Below are positions 1 to 9,369 of a stretch of 62,612 nucleotides of DNA, piece after piece. The position numbers were made by a program, and so were the translations under genes. The notes beneath the pieces are model-generated. The model had not been told where the DNA came from, did not search any database, and saw only the letters and a list, made by a program, of their open reading frames with translations. Position 1 is the stretch's first letter. Every line of letters starts with the position of its first letter. The stretch covers positions 1-62,612 of the forward strand of contig NZ_JOCF01000063.1 in NCBI RefSeq assembly GCF_000720635.1, given 5' to 3'. This stretch comes from Streptomyces sp. NRRL WC-3742. Its GTDB lineage: Bacteria; Actinomycetota; Actinomycetes; Streptomycetales; Streptomycetaceae.

Positions 1-286
1 GGACCGGGGGGAGCGAGGGGGGCGGGGCGAGCCGGGTGGTCGGCGCGTCCTCGGGCTGGGCGGCGGGCTGGGCGACCGGCTCGACGGCGGGCTGGGGCGG
101 CGGGGTGGGCCGAGGAGCCGCCTGGGGGGCGGAGGCAGGCGCGGGCGCGGGTTCCGGGGCGGCCTTCGGTGCGGGCACCGGCGCCGCCTCCGCCGCGGGC
201 TGCTGCGCGTTGCGCACCCAGCCGCCCGCGCCACCGCGTGCGGTCGGGTCCCAGACCGCCGGTGCGGTGTTGTGCTGGTCCGTCAT
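1..286 (-). CDS. Pro/Ala-rich protein, N-terminal fragment (runs off window)
   Basis: The frame reads leftward from an ATG at 286 and is still open at the window edge, giving 95 visible codons. It starts MTDQHNTAPAVWDP. After about 30 residues it becomes almost pure Pro, Ala, Gln and Glu, a low-complexity linker. No domain, signal peptide or membrane segment is visible. Codon use is normal for the region. Such linkers precede kinase, FHA or membrane domains in actinobacteria, but nothing here decides between them. I do not recognise the protein. The 159 bp between it and the next gene hold no feature I can support. Confidence 0.5.
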   Translation of the reverse strand, partial: MTDQHNTAPAVWDPTARGGAGGWVRNAQQPAAEAAPVPAPKAAPEPAPAPASAPQAAPRPTPPPQPAVEPVAQPAAQPEDAPTTRLAPPPSLPPV

Positions 287-445
287 GTGCCGCTAGCCCC
301 CGCCGTCCGCCGATGATCTGCCTGCTGAGCTGCTTGCCGAGCTGCCTGCTGCGCCGACACCGTACCGTTCGAACCCACGCCCGACAGCCCCGGCACGACG
401 TTAGAGCATCGGTGCGGGGCTGCGCGGGGTTACCCGTCGGGAAGG

Positions 446-1216
<771 letters not shown>

Positions 1217-2557
1217 TCAGCCGGCGAGCAGGGCCGCGGCGATCCGGGCGCGGTGCGGGGCGATCTCGGCGGCGACGGCCGCGGCCTCCTCCGGCCCGGT
1301 CCGGACGGCGGCGGGCTGCTCCGGGCCGTGGCCGAGCAGGGCGAGCCGCAGGTGGGTCGGCGGGTGGGAGCCGTCCACGGCGGTGCGGTCGAGGGTGTTC
1401 CAGCGCAGTAGCCGGTCGCGCTCCACGGCCGGGATGGAGGCGAGGTGCTCGCGCATCCGCTCCCAGAGCAGGTCCGGGTTCGGGGCGTCGGTGCGAGCCG
1501 TCTCCGCGGACCGTACGCCGCGGCGGCGGACGATGCGCGGGCCCCGGCCGCCGCCCGAGCGGGCCCGGGTGAGCGCGACCTCGGCGGAGCCGCGAAGGAG
1601 CAGGGTCGTGAGCAGGCCCCGGGCGGCCTCTGTGCCGGCCGTGCGCGCGGCCAGGGAGTCCGCGAGGTACTCGGCCTGCTGGCCGGCCCGGGAGGTGAGG
1701 CCGTCGAGCAGCTGGACGGCCTGCAGCAGCAGCCAGGCCAGGGCCTTGAGCAGCAGGTCGGCGATCATCTCGCCGACCCGGACGAGCAGGGTTCTCACGC
1801 CGAGGTGGAGCCGACCCGGGCGGGCCAGGTCGTACCAGGTGGCGAGGGTGGAGATCGCGGTGCCGAGCCAGAACGAGCGGCGGTTGTCGCCGTTGACCCG
1901 GTGCCCGAACTCGTGGCCGAGCAGGGCGATGCGCTGCTGGTCGTCCAGGGCCTCCCACAGCGGCAGGCCGAGCGTCAGAACGGCCCTGCGGCGCAGCCCG
2001 ACGACGCCGAAGGAGGCGTTGAAGTCGTCGTCGAGGACGATGAGGTCCACGCGCGGGGCGCCGACCTCGGCGGCGACCCGGTCCGCCAGGCCGTACAGGG
2101 CGGGCGCCTGCTCGCGATCGAGGACGCCCTCACCGCGGGGCACCCGGCCGAACCGCGGCCGCAGGACGACCGCGAAGACCAGCAGGACGCCGCCCAGGCA
2201 GCGCTGGACCGTGTTGCCGGCGACGAGCAGGGCCAGCGAGCCGAGGAACAGGGCGGCGGTGGAGAGGTGGACCAGGGTCGCCGCGGCGGAGGCGAGCAGC
2301 CACTCGCGGCGCGCGGTGGGGGAGGTCCCGGCGGCGAGCTCCCGGTGGAGCCGGTCGGCCCGGGCGGCGGCCGCGCGTTCGTGCCGGGTGGGCTCGGGCC
2401 GCTCGGGGCCGACGTTCCAGTCGCAGGTCGGGCACCAGAACGCGAAGCGCGGGTCGGTGGTCAGGCCCGCGCCGCAGCGGGGGCAGGGCTCGGCGGCGGC
2501 GGCGTCGGCCGGGGCCGGGAGGACGGGGGAGCTGGGCTCGGTCACGACGGTGATCAT
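1217..2557 (-). CDS. M48-family zinc metalloprotease with N-terminal zinc ribbon
   Basis: The product has 446 residues. An N-terminal CPRC...CPTC zinc ribbon (residues about 20-45) is followed by one or two membrane helices (about 95-150) and an HtpX/Ste24-like catalytic part with GHEFGHRVNGD, giving the HExxH zinc site (about residue 240), plus a later hydrophobic stretch. The third ligand is probably the Glu in QQAEYLADSLAA. HtpX-like enzymes degrade damaged membrane proteins. The same frame stays open upstream to 3826, but that part is only antisense to the dehydrogenase. I start at ATG 2557 because homology-like sequence begins there and a divergent promoter region follows. Confidence 0.8.
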   Translation of the reverse strand: MITVVTEPSSPVLPAPADAAAAEPCPRCGAGLTTDPRFAFWCPTCDWNVGPERPEPTRHERAAAARADRLHRELAAGTSPTARREWLLASAAATLVHLSTAALFLGSLALLVAGNTVQRCLGGVLLVFAVVLRPRFGRVPRGEGVLDREQAPALYGLADRVAAEVGAPRVDLIVLDDDFNASFGVVGLRRRAVLTLGLPLWEALDDQQRIALLGHEFGHRVNGDNRRSFWLGTAISTLATWYDLARPGRLHLGVRTLLVRVGEMIADLLLKALAWLLLQAVQLLDGLTSRAGQQAEYLADSLAARTAGTEAARGLLTTLLLRGSAEVALTRARSGGGRGPRIVRRRGVRSAETARTDAPNPDLLWERMREHLASIPAVERDRLLRWNTLDRTAVDGSHPPTHLRLALLGHGPEQPAAVRTGPEEAAAVAAEIAPHRARIAAALLAG

Positions 2558-2605
2558 GGCAGTCGCGGCCGACACATGTCCTGGCGTCCTGCCGTTTCCG
2601 GTGAC

Positions 2606-2619
2606 TGGAACGCGTTCTA
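2606..2619. promoter_or_regulatory. KstR-like palindromic operator
   Basis: TGGAACGCGTTCTA fits the actinobacterial KstR consensus TNNAACNNGTTNNA at every fixed position. It lies in the 138-bp divergent region, 48 bp before the M48 start and 76 bp before the dehydrogenase start. KstR and relatives are TetR-family repressors of sterol and lipid catabolism genes, often including zinc alcohol dehydrogenases. Assignment to KstR itself is inference from the motif. Confidence 0.55.
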
Positions 2620-2695
2620 GTCCGTGCGCGGGCGGCGTGCCAGAATCGGCCCGACCCTCGCCCGACGCACACCAGGCACCCCCGGGAGCAGCCCC

Positions 2696-3778
2696 ATGCG
2701 CGCAGCCGTCCTGCACAAGACCGGCCAGGACATCCTCGACGTCCGCGAGGACGTGACGGCGGTCGGCTTCGGCCCGGGCACCGTACGGGTGCGGATGCGT
2801 GCCGCCAGCCTGTGCCACTCCGACCTGTCCGCGATGAGCGGCGTCCTGCCGCAGCCGGCGCCGTTCGTGCCCGGGCACGAGGGCGCGGGCGAGGTGGTCG
2901 AGGTCGGCGAGGGCGTCGCGGGCCTCGAACCCGGGGACCGGGTGGTGCTCTGCTGGATGGCCCCCTGCGGCCGCTGCGCCCACTGCGGGGCCGGCCGGGG
3001 CCACCTGTGCGTGGCCAGCCTGCGGCGGCTCGGCGCGCCCGGCTTCCAGCTGGCGGAGGACGGCACGCAGGCGTCCGGGTTCTACGGCACCGGGGCGTTC
3101 GCCGAGGAGGTGGTCGTCGCCGCCGACGCCGTCGTCAAGGTGCCGGCCGACCTTCCGTACGAGGTCGCCGCGCTGATCGGCTGCGGGGTGACCACGGGCA
3201 TCGGCGCGGCCGTCAACACCGCGCGGGTGGAGCCCGGTTCGTCCGTCGCCGTGATCGGCGCGGGCGGGGTCGGGGTGGCCACCGTCCAGGGCGCCAGGGT
3301 GTGCGGCGCCGCGCGGATCACCGTCGTCGACCCGGTCGCCTCGCGGCGCGAGCGGGCGCTGGCCTTCGGTGCCACCGAGGCCGTCGCGCCCGAGGAGCTC
3401 AAGGCCCTCGCCAAGTCCCTGCCCGGCGGCGGCTTCGACTACGTCTTCGAGGCGGTCGGCCGCTCGGCCACCGTCCGGGCCGGCTACGACGCGGCCCGGC
3501 GCGGCGGCGCGGTGGTCGTCATCGGCGCGGGGGCGCAGGACGACCTGGCGCAGTTCACCATGGGCGAGCTGTTCTTCAACGAGAAGCGCCTGCTGCCCTC
3601 GCTGTACGGCGGGGCGACGGTGGCGCGCACCATCGCCCTGGTCGTCGACCTGTGGCGGGCCGGGCGGATCGACCTCGACGGCATGATCACCCACCGGGTG
3701 GCGCTGGCGGACGTGAACGAGGCGATCGCGCAGATGCGCAGCGGCGAGGCGCTGCGGACGGTCGTGACCCTGGGCTGA
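2696..3778 (+). CDS. Zinc-dependent alcohol dehydrogenase (MDR superfamily)
   Basis: This is a 360-residue medium-chain dehydrogenase. The catalytic zinc ligands are in LCHSDLSA (Cys about 38) and PGHEGAGEV (His about 60). The structural zinc loop is CGRCAHCGAGRGHLC with four Cys (about 89-103). The nucleotide-binding loop is IGAGGVGVA (about 186). Length and order match class III-like ADHs that oxidise alcohols or formaldehyde adducts with NAD+. The ATG at 2696 places MRAAVLHKTG at the usual N-terminus; an upstream in-frame start would add meaningless sequence. The KstR-like palindrome upstream suggests lipid- or sterol-responsive expression. Transcription ends in the hairpin just after the stop codon. 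Confidence 0.85.
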   Translation: MRAAVLHKTGQDILDVREDVTAVGFGPGTVRVRMRAASLCHSDLSAMSGVLPQPAPFVPGHEGAGEVVEVGEGVAGLEPGDRVVLCWMAPCGRCAHCGAGRGHLCVASLRRLGAPGFQLAEDGTQASGFYGTGAFAEEVVVAADAVVKVPADLPYEVAALIGCGVTTGIGAAVNTARVEPGSSVAVIGAGGVGVATVQGARVCGAARITVVDPVASRRERALAFGATEAVAPEELKALAKSLPGGGFDYVFEAVGRSATVRAGYDAARRGGAVVVIGAGAQDDLAQFTMGELFFNEKRLLPSLYGGATVARTIALVVDLWRAGRIDLDGMITHRVALADVNEAIAQMRSGEALRTVVTLG

Positions 3779-3828
3779 ACGTGCGAGGGCCCGTCGGGAC
3801 ACCACAGTCCCGACGGGCCCTCGCACGT
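3779..3828. terminator. Bidirectional hairpin terminator, 22-bp stem
   Basis: The stem is perfect: it begins one base after the dehydrogenase stop codon and closes on the loop ACCACA (3801-3806). There is no U-tract, as is common in Streptomyces. It sits between the convergent dehydrogenase and the 47-codon gene, so it probably serves both. Confidence 0.85.
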
Positions 3829-3838
3829 GCCTCCCGGT

Positions 3839-3982
3839 TCAGCCCCGGTGGTCGGCGGCGCGGTGCCGGCCGTGCGGGTCGGACTGGGGGCTGTCGTCGG
3901 CGGCGGAGCCGCCACGGTGGCGACCGTGCGCCACGGTGTCCTCGGCGGTCTTCTCGTCGGCGTGGGTGAGGGTGTCGGACAT
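3839..3982 (-). CDS. Small conserved-looking hydrophilic protein, unknown function
   Basis: The protein has 47 residues and starts MSDTLTHADEKTAEDTVAHG. It is His-, Asp- and Gly-rich, and the segment HGRHR occurs twice (about residues 19-23 and 37-41). It lacks Cys and membrane segments. The ATG at 3982 is preferred over the further upstream in-frame start because homologue-like sequence begins there; a modest GGGGAC-type ribosome site lies about 8 bp upstream. It is convergent with the dehydrogenase and shares its terminator. I recall similar short proteins in other streptomycetes but cannot name a role. Confidence 0.5.
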   Translation of the reverse strand: MSDTLTHADEKTAEDTVAHGRHRGGSAADDSPQSDPHGRHRAADHRG

Positions 3983-4232
3983 TCGGAATCGTCCCCGTGT
4001 TTCGTGCGGATGGGTGCAGGTCATCGGCGCCCGACCGGCGCTGTGGCGCGCACGGCCAGGTCCCCGAGCGGGCGCTCGGTACGCGCCCGCAGCCGGTGAT
4101 CGCGGCCCTTGGAGCGGCCGGCGAACCCGGACACCATAACGGCCGGGCCGGACGAGATCCTATCGAGATCGCCCTACAGCCCCGGCGGAGCCTGAAAGGG
4201 CGTGTCACCGGCTGGGCCTCACGGCCGCGGGC

Positions 4233-6233
4233 TCAGCCCGGGCGGGCGGTGCGGAGGAAGGTGGCGAGGAGTTCGTGGAGGACGGCTCCGCCCTCCTCGG
4301 CGAGGAGTTCGTGGCCCGCGCCCGCTGCCTCGACGTAGCGGAAGTCCTCGCCCTCGACGCGGCCGATGCGGAGCAACTCGTGGCGCAGGGCGCGGGACTG
4401 GGTGACGGGTACGACCTGGTCGTGGTTGCCGTGCACGATCAGCAGGGGGGCGCCGATGCGGTGGGCGAGCTGCAGGACGTCGCGCGGGCCGCGGCCGTCG
4501 GTGACGGGGTCGCCGCCGCCGAGGCGGGTGGTGAGCGCCTGTACGGGGGGTGCGGCCTCGGCGAGCAGGCGGGCGCCGGACAGGAAGGGGGCGACCACCG
4601 CGCAGCGGGACACGTGCTCGGCGGGCGCGTGGGCGGAGGCGAGCAGGGCGAGGAAGGCGCCGTAGCTGACGCCGAAGAGGGCGGGGGGTTCGAGGCCGAG
4701 TGCGGCCCGCTGCCCGGCGATGCCGTCCAGGAGGTGGAGGACGTCGTCGAGGTCGGGCCCGCCCCAGGCGCCGCGGATGGCCAGGGCGTGGGCGACGCCG
4801 TAGCCGGTGGAGCCGCGCTGGTTGGGGGCAACCACGGCGAGTCCCTCGGCGGCCATCCGCTGCAGGGCCGGGTCGAACTCCAGCCGCCACGCGTCCGCCG
4901 GGCCGCCGTGCAGGGCCAGGACGAGGTGCGGGCTGCTCAGCCAGGCGTCCCCGCCGTACACCACGGCCTCCAACGGGCCTGCCGGGCCCGCGAGTTCGAG
5001 GCTCTGCGCCGGTCGCCAGCGGCCGCCGTCCCCGGGCGGGGTGCTGCCGTCCAGGCGCCAGCCGGCGGGCGCGGTACGGGCGGCAGCGGCGGTGCGCACG
5101 CCGCCGGGCTGCCAGGGCGGGACGGTGTTCCGCCAGGGGCCGGGAAGGCCGGAGCCGAGCGGGGCGAGCTGGAGCGGCAGGGGCATCGGCCCGGTGGCGG
5201 CCGGGGCGGGGCCGTGGGAGAGCAGCGCGTCCACGTCCAGGGTGGCCAGGGCGGCGGGGTGGTCGGGCGAGGAGTACGGCATCCGCAGCCCGGCGCCGCT
5301 CCAGTGCCCGACCGCGCCGAGCCGGCCGGGCGGCACCGGCAGCCGGTCCAGCCGGTTGAGGGTGGGCCGCCACAGGGCGAGCGCGGAGGCGGCGCCGTGG
5401 TCGATCTGCACCGCCACCCGGGGGCCGTCCGCGGCCTGCCGCAGCGCGACCGGCTGCAGGAACATGCCCGCCACGTGCAGGCATTCGGGGAAGCGCAGCG
5501 GCTCGCCGCCGCCGAGCACGCCCCAGCCGAGCCGGTCGGTGCCGGGGGCGTCGCTGCGGACCATCGCGAAGCGGCTGTCGGGGTCGAACAGGACCAGCCG
5601 GTCGTTGCTGCGCTCGCCGATCTCCAGCAGCGGGGTGGTGACGCCGCTGCGCAGGTCGAGCGCCACGCTGCGGACCAGGCCGTCGCCGATCCGGTCCAGG
5701 GCGAGCAGGGCGCCCGTGCGGTCCAGCCAGGTGCCGCCGCCGTGGAGCCCGGGGATCTCGGCGACCGGTTCGGGCGCGCTGCCGTCCGTCCGGATCAGCC
5801 AGGCGGTGGTGGCCGGGCGGGTGTCGCTGCCGAGCGCGACGGCGACGGGGGCGTGGGGGTCGGCCGGGGTGGGCGCCGGGAGCGGGAGGAGACGCAGCCC
5901 GGGGATGCGCAGCGTCGCCAACTGCTGCTCGAAGGCGGCCGGTTCGCCGTAGGAGAGGCGTACGAGGTCGTGCCGGTCGCCGTCGTGCCGGCAGACCAGC
6001 ACCGAGCCGTCGGCGAGCGCGACCAGTTGCGCGTGCAGGCTCTCCGAGCGGTGGCCGGCCAGCGGCAGCGCGGCCGGGACGGCCGGGCCGCCGTCCGCAG
6101 GGAGGCGCCAACTCTCCACGAACCAGCCGCCGTCGGCGGCGGAGGCGAGGCAGGCGGCGTGGCTGCCGTCGCCCGCGAAGCCGAAGCCGAGGCGGCGCAG
6201 GGCCTGGGCGGCCAGGGTGGTGGCCACGTTCAT
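4233..6233 (-). CDS. S9-family prolyl oligopeptidase-like serine peptidase
   Basis: The product has 666 residues. The N-terminal two thirds look like a beta-propeller of repeated short strands. The C-terminal alpha/beta hydrolase starts near LVLALHGGP (about residue 425). The nucleophile Ser is in GVSYGAF (about 505), the acid is the Asp in HGNHDQVVP (about 605), and the His is in GAGHELLAE (about 648). Family members cleave short peptides after Pro or hydrolyse acyl-peptides. No signal peptide is seen, so it is probably cytosolic. The start at ATG 6233 is preceded by an AAGGGACG ribosome site. The gene is monocistronic, divergent from the nif3-like operon. Confidence 0.82.
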   Translation of the reverse strand: MNVATTLAAQALRRLGFGFAGDGSHAACLASAADGGWFVESWRLPADGGPAVPAALPLAGHRSESLHAQLVALADGSVLVCRHDGDRHDLVRLSYGEPAAFEQQLATLRIPGLRLLPLPAPTPADPHAPVAVALGSDTRPATTAWLIRTDGSAPEPVAEIPGLHGGGTWLDRTGALLALDRIGDGLVRSVALDLRSGVTTPLLEIGERSNDRLVLFDPDSRFAMVRSDAPGTDRLGWGVLGGGEPLRFPECLHVAGMFLQPVALRQAADGPRVAVQIDHGAASALALWRPTLNRLDRLPVPPGRLGAVGHWSGAGLRMPYSSPDHPAALATLDVDALLSHGPAPAATGPMPLPLQLAPLGSGLPGPWRNTVPPWQPGGVRTAAAARTAPAGWRLDGSTPPGDGGRWRPAQSLELAGPAGPLEAVVYGGDAWLSSPHLVLALHGGPADAWRLEFDPALQRMAAEGLAVVAPNQRGSTGYGVAHALAIRGAWGGPDLDDVLHLLDGIAGQRAALGLEPPALFGVSYGAFLALLASAHAPAEHVSRCAVVAPFLSGARLLAEAAPPVQALTTRLGGGDPVTDGRGPRDVLQLAHRIGAPLLIVHGNHDQVVPVTQSRALRHELLRIGRVEGEDFRYVEAAGAGHELLAEEGGAVLHELLATFLRTARPG

Positions 6234-6594
6234 GACCCGTCCCTTCGTCGTCTCGGCTGCCGGACGCGAGCCCTGGGGGCCCGGGGGTCCGGGCCCCCAG
6301 GAGTCCGCGGCAACTTCCGTTCGCAGGACAGAAGTTAGTTTCGAGAGAATCGGCGGCTCAACGCAGATCCGGTCACTTCACTCGTAAGGGTGATCCGGGG
6401 GTGGTTTCGAATTCGTACGAGCACGTAACTGTGCGCATCGGGCGGCGGGCACCCCCGCGCACAGGTTGACGCCCCTCCCCGCGCCCCGCCGAGCACCCGT
6501 ACGCGCGGGGCACCCGCGTCCGAACGACGTCCGCCCGAGTCCCCCGGAATCGGCCGAGGCCCGACCGCCCCCACGCGCACGGTAGTCTCGACTG
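6234..6594. other. Divergent intergenic region with a GC hairpin
   Basis: These 361 bp separate the S9 peptidase from the Nif3 operon. A perfect 11-bp hairpin (6272-6282 with 6291-6301) lies in the S9 leader. A small inverted repeat TCACTC-4-GGGTGA occurs at 6378-6393. Frames across it look like noise and I see no gene. Promoters for both directions must lie here, but no clear -35/-10 pair stands out. Confidence 0.5.
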
Positions 6595-7431
6595 GTGCCG
6601 AAACTGTCCGACGTCATCGCCGCCCTCGAAGAGGTCTACCCCCCGCAGTGGGCGGAGTCCTGGGACGCCGTCGGCCTGGTCTGCGGAGACCCTCAGGCCG
6701 AGGTCGCCCGCGTGATCTTCGCCGTCGACCCCGTCCAGGCGGTCGTCGACGAGGCCGTGGCGTGGGGCGCGGACCTGGTGGTCACCCACCACCCCCTCTA
6801 CCTGCGCGGCACCACCAGCGTCGCCGCCACCACCTTCAAGGGCCGGGTGGTGCACACGCTGATCACCAACGGTGTCGCCCTGCACGTCGCGCACACCAAC
6901 GCCGACCACGCCGACCCGGGCGTCTCGGACGCCCTCGCCGAGGCGGTCGGCCTCGAGGTCACCGGCCCGCTGGTGCCGGACCCGACCGACCCGCTGGGCC
7001 GCCGGGGCAGCGGCCGCATCGGCCTGCTGGATCCCCCGCTGACCCTGACGGCCTTCGCCGCCCGCGTCGCCGAGGGCCTGCCCGCGACCGCCGCCGGCGT
7101 GCGCGTCTCCGGGGACCCGAACCGGCTGGTGAGCCGGGTCGCGGTGTGCGGAGGCTCCGGCGACTCCTTCCTCGCCGACGTACGGGCCGCCGGCGTCGAC
7201 GCCTACCTGACGGCCGACCTGCGCCACCACCCGGCCTCGGAGGCATCCGAGGCCGCGCCGGTCGCCCTGCTCGACGCCGCGCACTGGGCCACCGAGTGGC
7301 CCTGGCTCACCCTCGCCGAGCGCGCCCTGCGTGCCGCCGCCGACGAGCGCGGCTGGACGGTCGAGACCAAGGTGTCCCACCTGGTCACCGACCCGTGGAC
7401 CGCGCACGCCCCCATGTCCTTCCCCGCCTGA
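6595..7431 (+). CDS. Nif3-like dinuclear metal centre protein
   Basis: This 278-residue protein belongs to the NIF3/YbgI (GTP cyclohydrolase I type 2-like) family, which forms hexameric toroids with a two-metal site. Ligand-rich motifs are visible: ESWDAVGLVCGD near the N-terminus, VVTHHPLYL (about residues 60-68), HTNADHADPG (about 99-108) and LDAAHWATE near residue 228. Biochemical function in the family is unsettled; GTP cyclohydrolase activity has been proposed. The start is GTG 6595. It heads an operon with the zinc-ribbon protein (23-bp gap) and the RNase H fusion (4-bp gap), a set conserved in actinobacteria. Confidence 0.88.
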   Translation: MPKLSDVIAALEEVYPPQWAESWDAVGLVCGDPQAEVARVIFAVDPVQAVVDEAVAWGADLVVTHHPLYLRGTTSVAATTFKGRVVHTLITNGVALHVAHTNADHADPGVSDALAEAVGLEVTGPLVPDPTDPLGRRGSGRIGLLDPPLTLTAFAARVAEGLPATAAGVRVSGDPNRLVSRVAVCGGSGDSFLADVRAAGVDAYLTADLRHHPASEASEAAPVALLDAAHWATEWPWLTLAERALRAAADERGWTVETKVSHLVTDPWTAHAPMSFPA

Positions 7432-7454
7432 CCCGATTCACAGGAGCCTTCCGC

Positions 7455-8198
7455 TTGAACGCCGCGCCCGCCGACCAGATCCGCCTGCTCGACCTCCAGG
7501 CCATCGACTCCAAGCTCGACCAGCTGGCCCACCGGCGCCGGGGACTGCCCGAGCACGCCGAGATCGAGAAGGTCACCGCCGACCACACCGCGCTCAAGGA
7601 CCTCGTCGTCGCCGCCGAGGCCCAGCAGGGCGACACCACCCGTGAGCTGATCAAGGCCGAGCAGGACGTCGAGCAGGTCCGCGCCCGCTCCGCCCGCAAC
7701 CAGCAGCGCCTGGACTCCGGCGCGGTCACCTCGCCGAAGGACCTGGAGAACCTCCAGCACGAGATCGGCTCGCTGGCCAAGCGCCAGGGCGACCTGGAAG
7801 AGGTCGTGCTCGAGATCATGGAGCGCCAGGAGAGCGCCAGGACCCGCGTCGAGGAGCTGGGCGCCCGCCTGGAGCACTCCACCGTCGTGCTCAAGGAGGC
7901 GGAGGCCCGCCGCGACGCCGCCTTCGCCGAGATCGACGGCGAGGCCGAGAAGGTCCGGCGCGACCGCGAGGCCGTCGCCGCCGTCATCCCGGCCGACCTG
8001 CTCAAGGTCTACGCCAAGCTGCGCGAGACCCAGGGCGGCGTCGGCGCGGCCCGCCTCTACCAGCGCCGCTGCGAGGGCTGCCGCACCGAGTTCTCCATCA
8101 CCGAGCTGAACGCGATCAAGGCCGAGCCGGCCGACAAGGTCGTCCGCTGCGAGAACTGCTCGCGGATCCTGGTCCGCACCGCCGACTCGGGCGCCTGA
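7455..8198 (+). CDS. Coiled-coil protein with C4 zinc ribbon (DUF164 type)
   Basis: The product has 247 residues. A long alpha-helical coiled coil (about residues 10-185, rich in E, K, R and Q heptads) precedes a C-terminal zinc ribbon, CEGC...CENC (about 205-238). The likely start is TTG 7455 because AGGAG lies 8 bp upstream and LNAAPADQIRLLDLQ matches the usual beginning of the family. Members are thought to bind nucleic acid or act as chaperone-like adaptors; Helicobacter HP0958 is a distant relative. It is translated from the same mRNA as the Nif3 protein and the RNase H fusion. Confidence 0.85.
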   Translation: MNAAPADQIRLLDLQAIDSKLDQLAHRRRGLPEHAEIEKVTADHTALKDLVVAAEAQQGDTTRELIKAEQDVEQVRARSARNQQRLDSGAVTSPKDLENLQHEIGSLAKRQGDLEEVVLEIMERQESARTRVEELGARLEHSTVVLKEAEARRDAAFAEIDGEAEKVRRDREAVAAVIPADLLKVYAKLRETQGGVGAARLYQRRCEGCRTEFSITELNAIKAEPADKVVRCENCSRILVRTADSGA

Positions 8199-8202
8199 TC
8201 CC

Positions 8203-9336
8203 GTGGCGGCGCGCTTCGTCGTCGAGGCGGACGGCGGGTCCCGGGGCAACCCGGGGCCGGCCGGCTACGGCGCGGTGGTCCGGGACGGGGACACGGGGCA
8301 GGTCGTCGCCGAGGCCGCCGAGTTCATCGGCCACGCGACCAACAACGTGGCCGAGTACCGGGGCCTGATCGCGGGCCTGCGGGCCGCCCACGCCCTCGAC
8401 CCCGAGGCGAGCGTCGACGTCCGCATGGACTCCAAGCTGGTCGTCGAGCAGATGTCCGGCCGCTGGAAGATCAAGCACCCCGACATGCGCCCGCTCGCCG
8501 CCGAGGCCCGCGAGGTCTTCCCCGGCGGCCGCGTCACGTACGGCTGGATCCCGCGCGAGCGCAACAAGGACGCCGACCGGCTCGCCAACGAGGCCATGGA
8601 CGCCGGGCAGGCCGGGCGGCAGTGGGAGCCCCGAAAGCCCGTCGCGGTGCCCGGGGAACCGCAGCCGGAGACCGCCGCCCCCAAGGCCGGCTGGGCCGCC
8701 CCCGCCGACCTCGGCACCCCCACCACCTTCGTCCTGCTGCGCCACGGCGAGACCCCGCTCACCCCGGAGAAGCGCTTCTCCGGCAGCGGCGGCAGCGACC
8801 CGGAGCTCTCCGACAAGGGCCGCTGGCAGGCCGAGCGCGCCGCCGAGGCCCTGGCCGCGCGCGGCAGCGTCCAGGCCGTCGTCGCCTCCCCGATGCTCCG
8901 CACCCGGCAGACCGCCGAGATCGTCGCCGCCCGGCTCGGCCTGGACGTCCGCTACGAGGACGGGCTGCGCGAGGTCGACTTCGGCGACTGGGAGGGCCTC
9001 ACCTTCGCCGAGGTGCAGCAGCGCCACCCGGACGACCTGACGGCCTGGCTCGGCTCCACCAAGGCCAGGCCGACCGGCAGCACCGAGAGCTTCGCGAGCC
9101 TCACCCACCGGGCGGGTGTCGCCCGGGACAAGATCCTCGCCCGGTACGCGGGGAAGACGGTGCTGGTGGTCTCGCACGTCAGCCCCATCAAGACCCTGGT
9201 GCGACTGGCGCTGGGCGCCCCGCCGGACTCGCTGTTCCGGATGGAGCTGTCCGCCGCCTCGATCTGCGCCGTCCAGTACTACGCGGACGGCAACGCCTCG
9301 CTGCGGCTGCTGAACGACACCTCGCACCTGCGGTAA
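8203..9336 (+). CDS. Bifunctional RNase HI / histidine (acid) phosphatase
   Basis: The product has 377 residues in two domains. The RNase HI domain (1-135) shows the catalytic acids in VEADGGSRGNPG, NVAEYRGL, VRMDSKLVVE and NKDADRLAN. A Pro/Ala linker (about 140-170) leads to a phosphoglycerate-mutase-like domain (about 175-377) with LLRHGETPLTP and the second His in VVSHVSPIKT. The same fusion was characterised in S. coelicolor as an RNase H with acid phosphatase activity; the phosphatase half resembles CobC-type alpha-ribazole phosphatases. It therefore removes RNA from RNA-DNA hybrids and may also act in cobalamin metabolism. The start is GTG 8203, 4 bp after the previous stop. Confidence 0.9.
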   Translation: MAARFVVEADGGSRGNPGPAGYGAVVRDGDTGQVVAEAAEFIGHATNNVAEYRGLIAGLRAAHALDPEASVDVRMDSKLVVEQMSGRWKIKHPDMRPLAAEAREVFPGGRVTYGWIPRERNKDADRLANEAMDAGQAGRQWEPRKPVAVPGEPQPETAAPKAGWAAPADLGTPTTFVLLRHGETPLTPEKRFSGSGGSDPELSDKGRWQAERAAEALAARGSVQAVVASPMLRTRQTAEIVAARLGLDVRYEDGLREVDFGDWEGLTFAEVQQRHPDDLTAWLGSTKARPTGSTESFASLTHRAGVARDKILARYAGKTVLVVSHVSPIKTLVRLALGAPPDSLFRMELSAASICAVQYYADGNASLRLLNDTSHLR

Positions 9337-9369
9337 GCCTTCTCGGCTCGGCTTCGGCTCGGGTTCGGC

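Noticed and set aside
2558..3826. Minus-strand extension of the M48 frame (total 869 codons)
   Set aside because: It is antisense to the clearly real dehydrogenase and reads as Arg/His/Asp/Gly noise.
6378..6393. BldD-type operator (TCACTC-4-GGGTGA)
   Set aside because: The BldD consensus has a 1-bp centre; here the spacing is 4 and arms differ.
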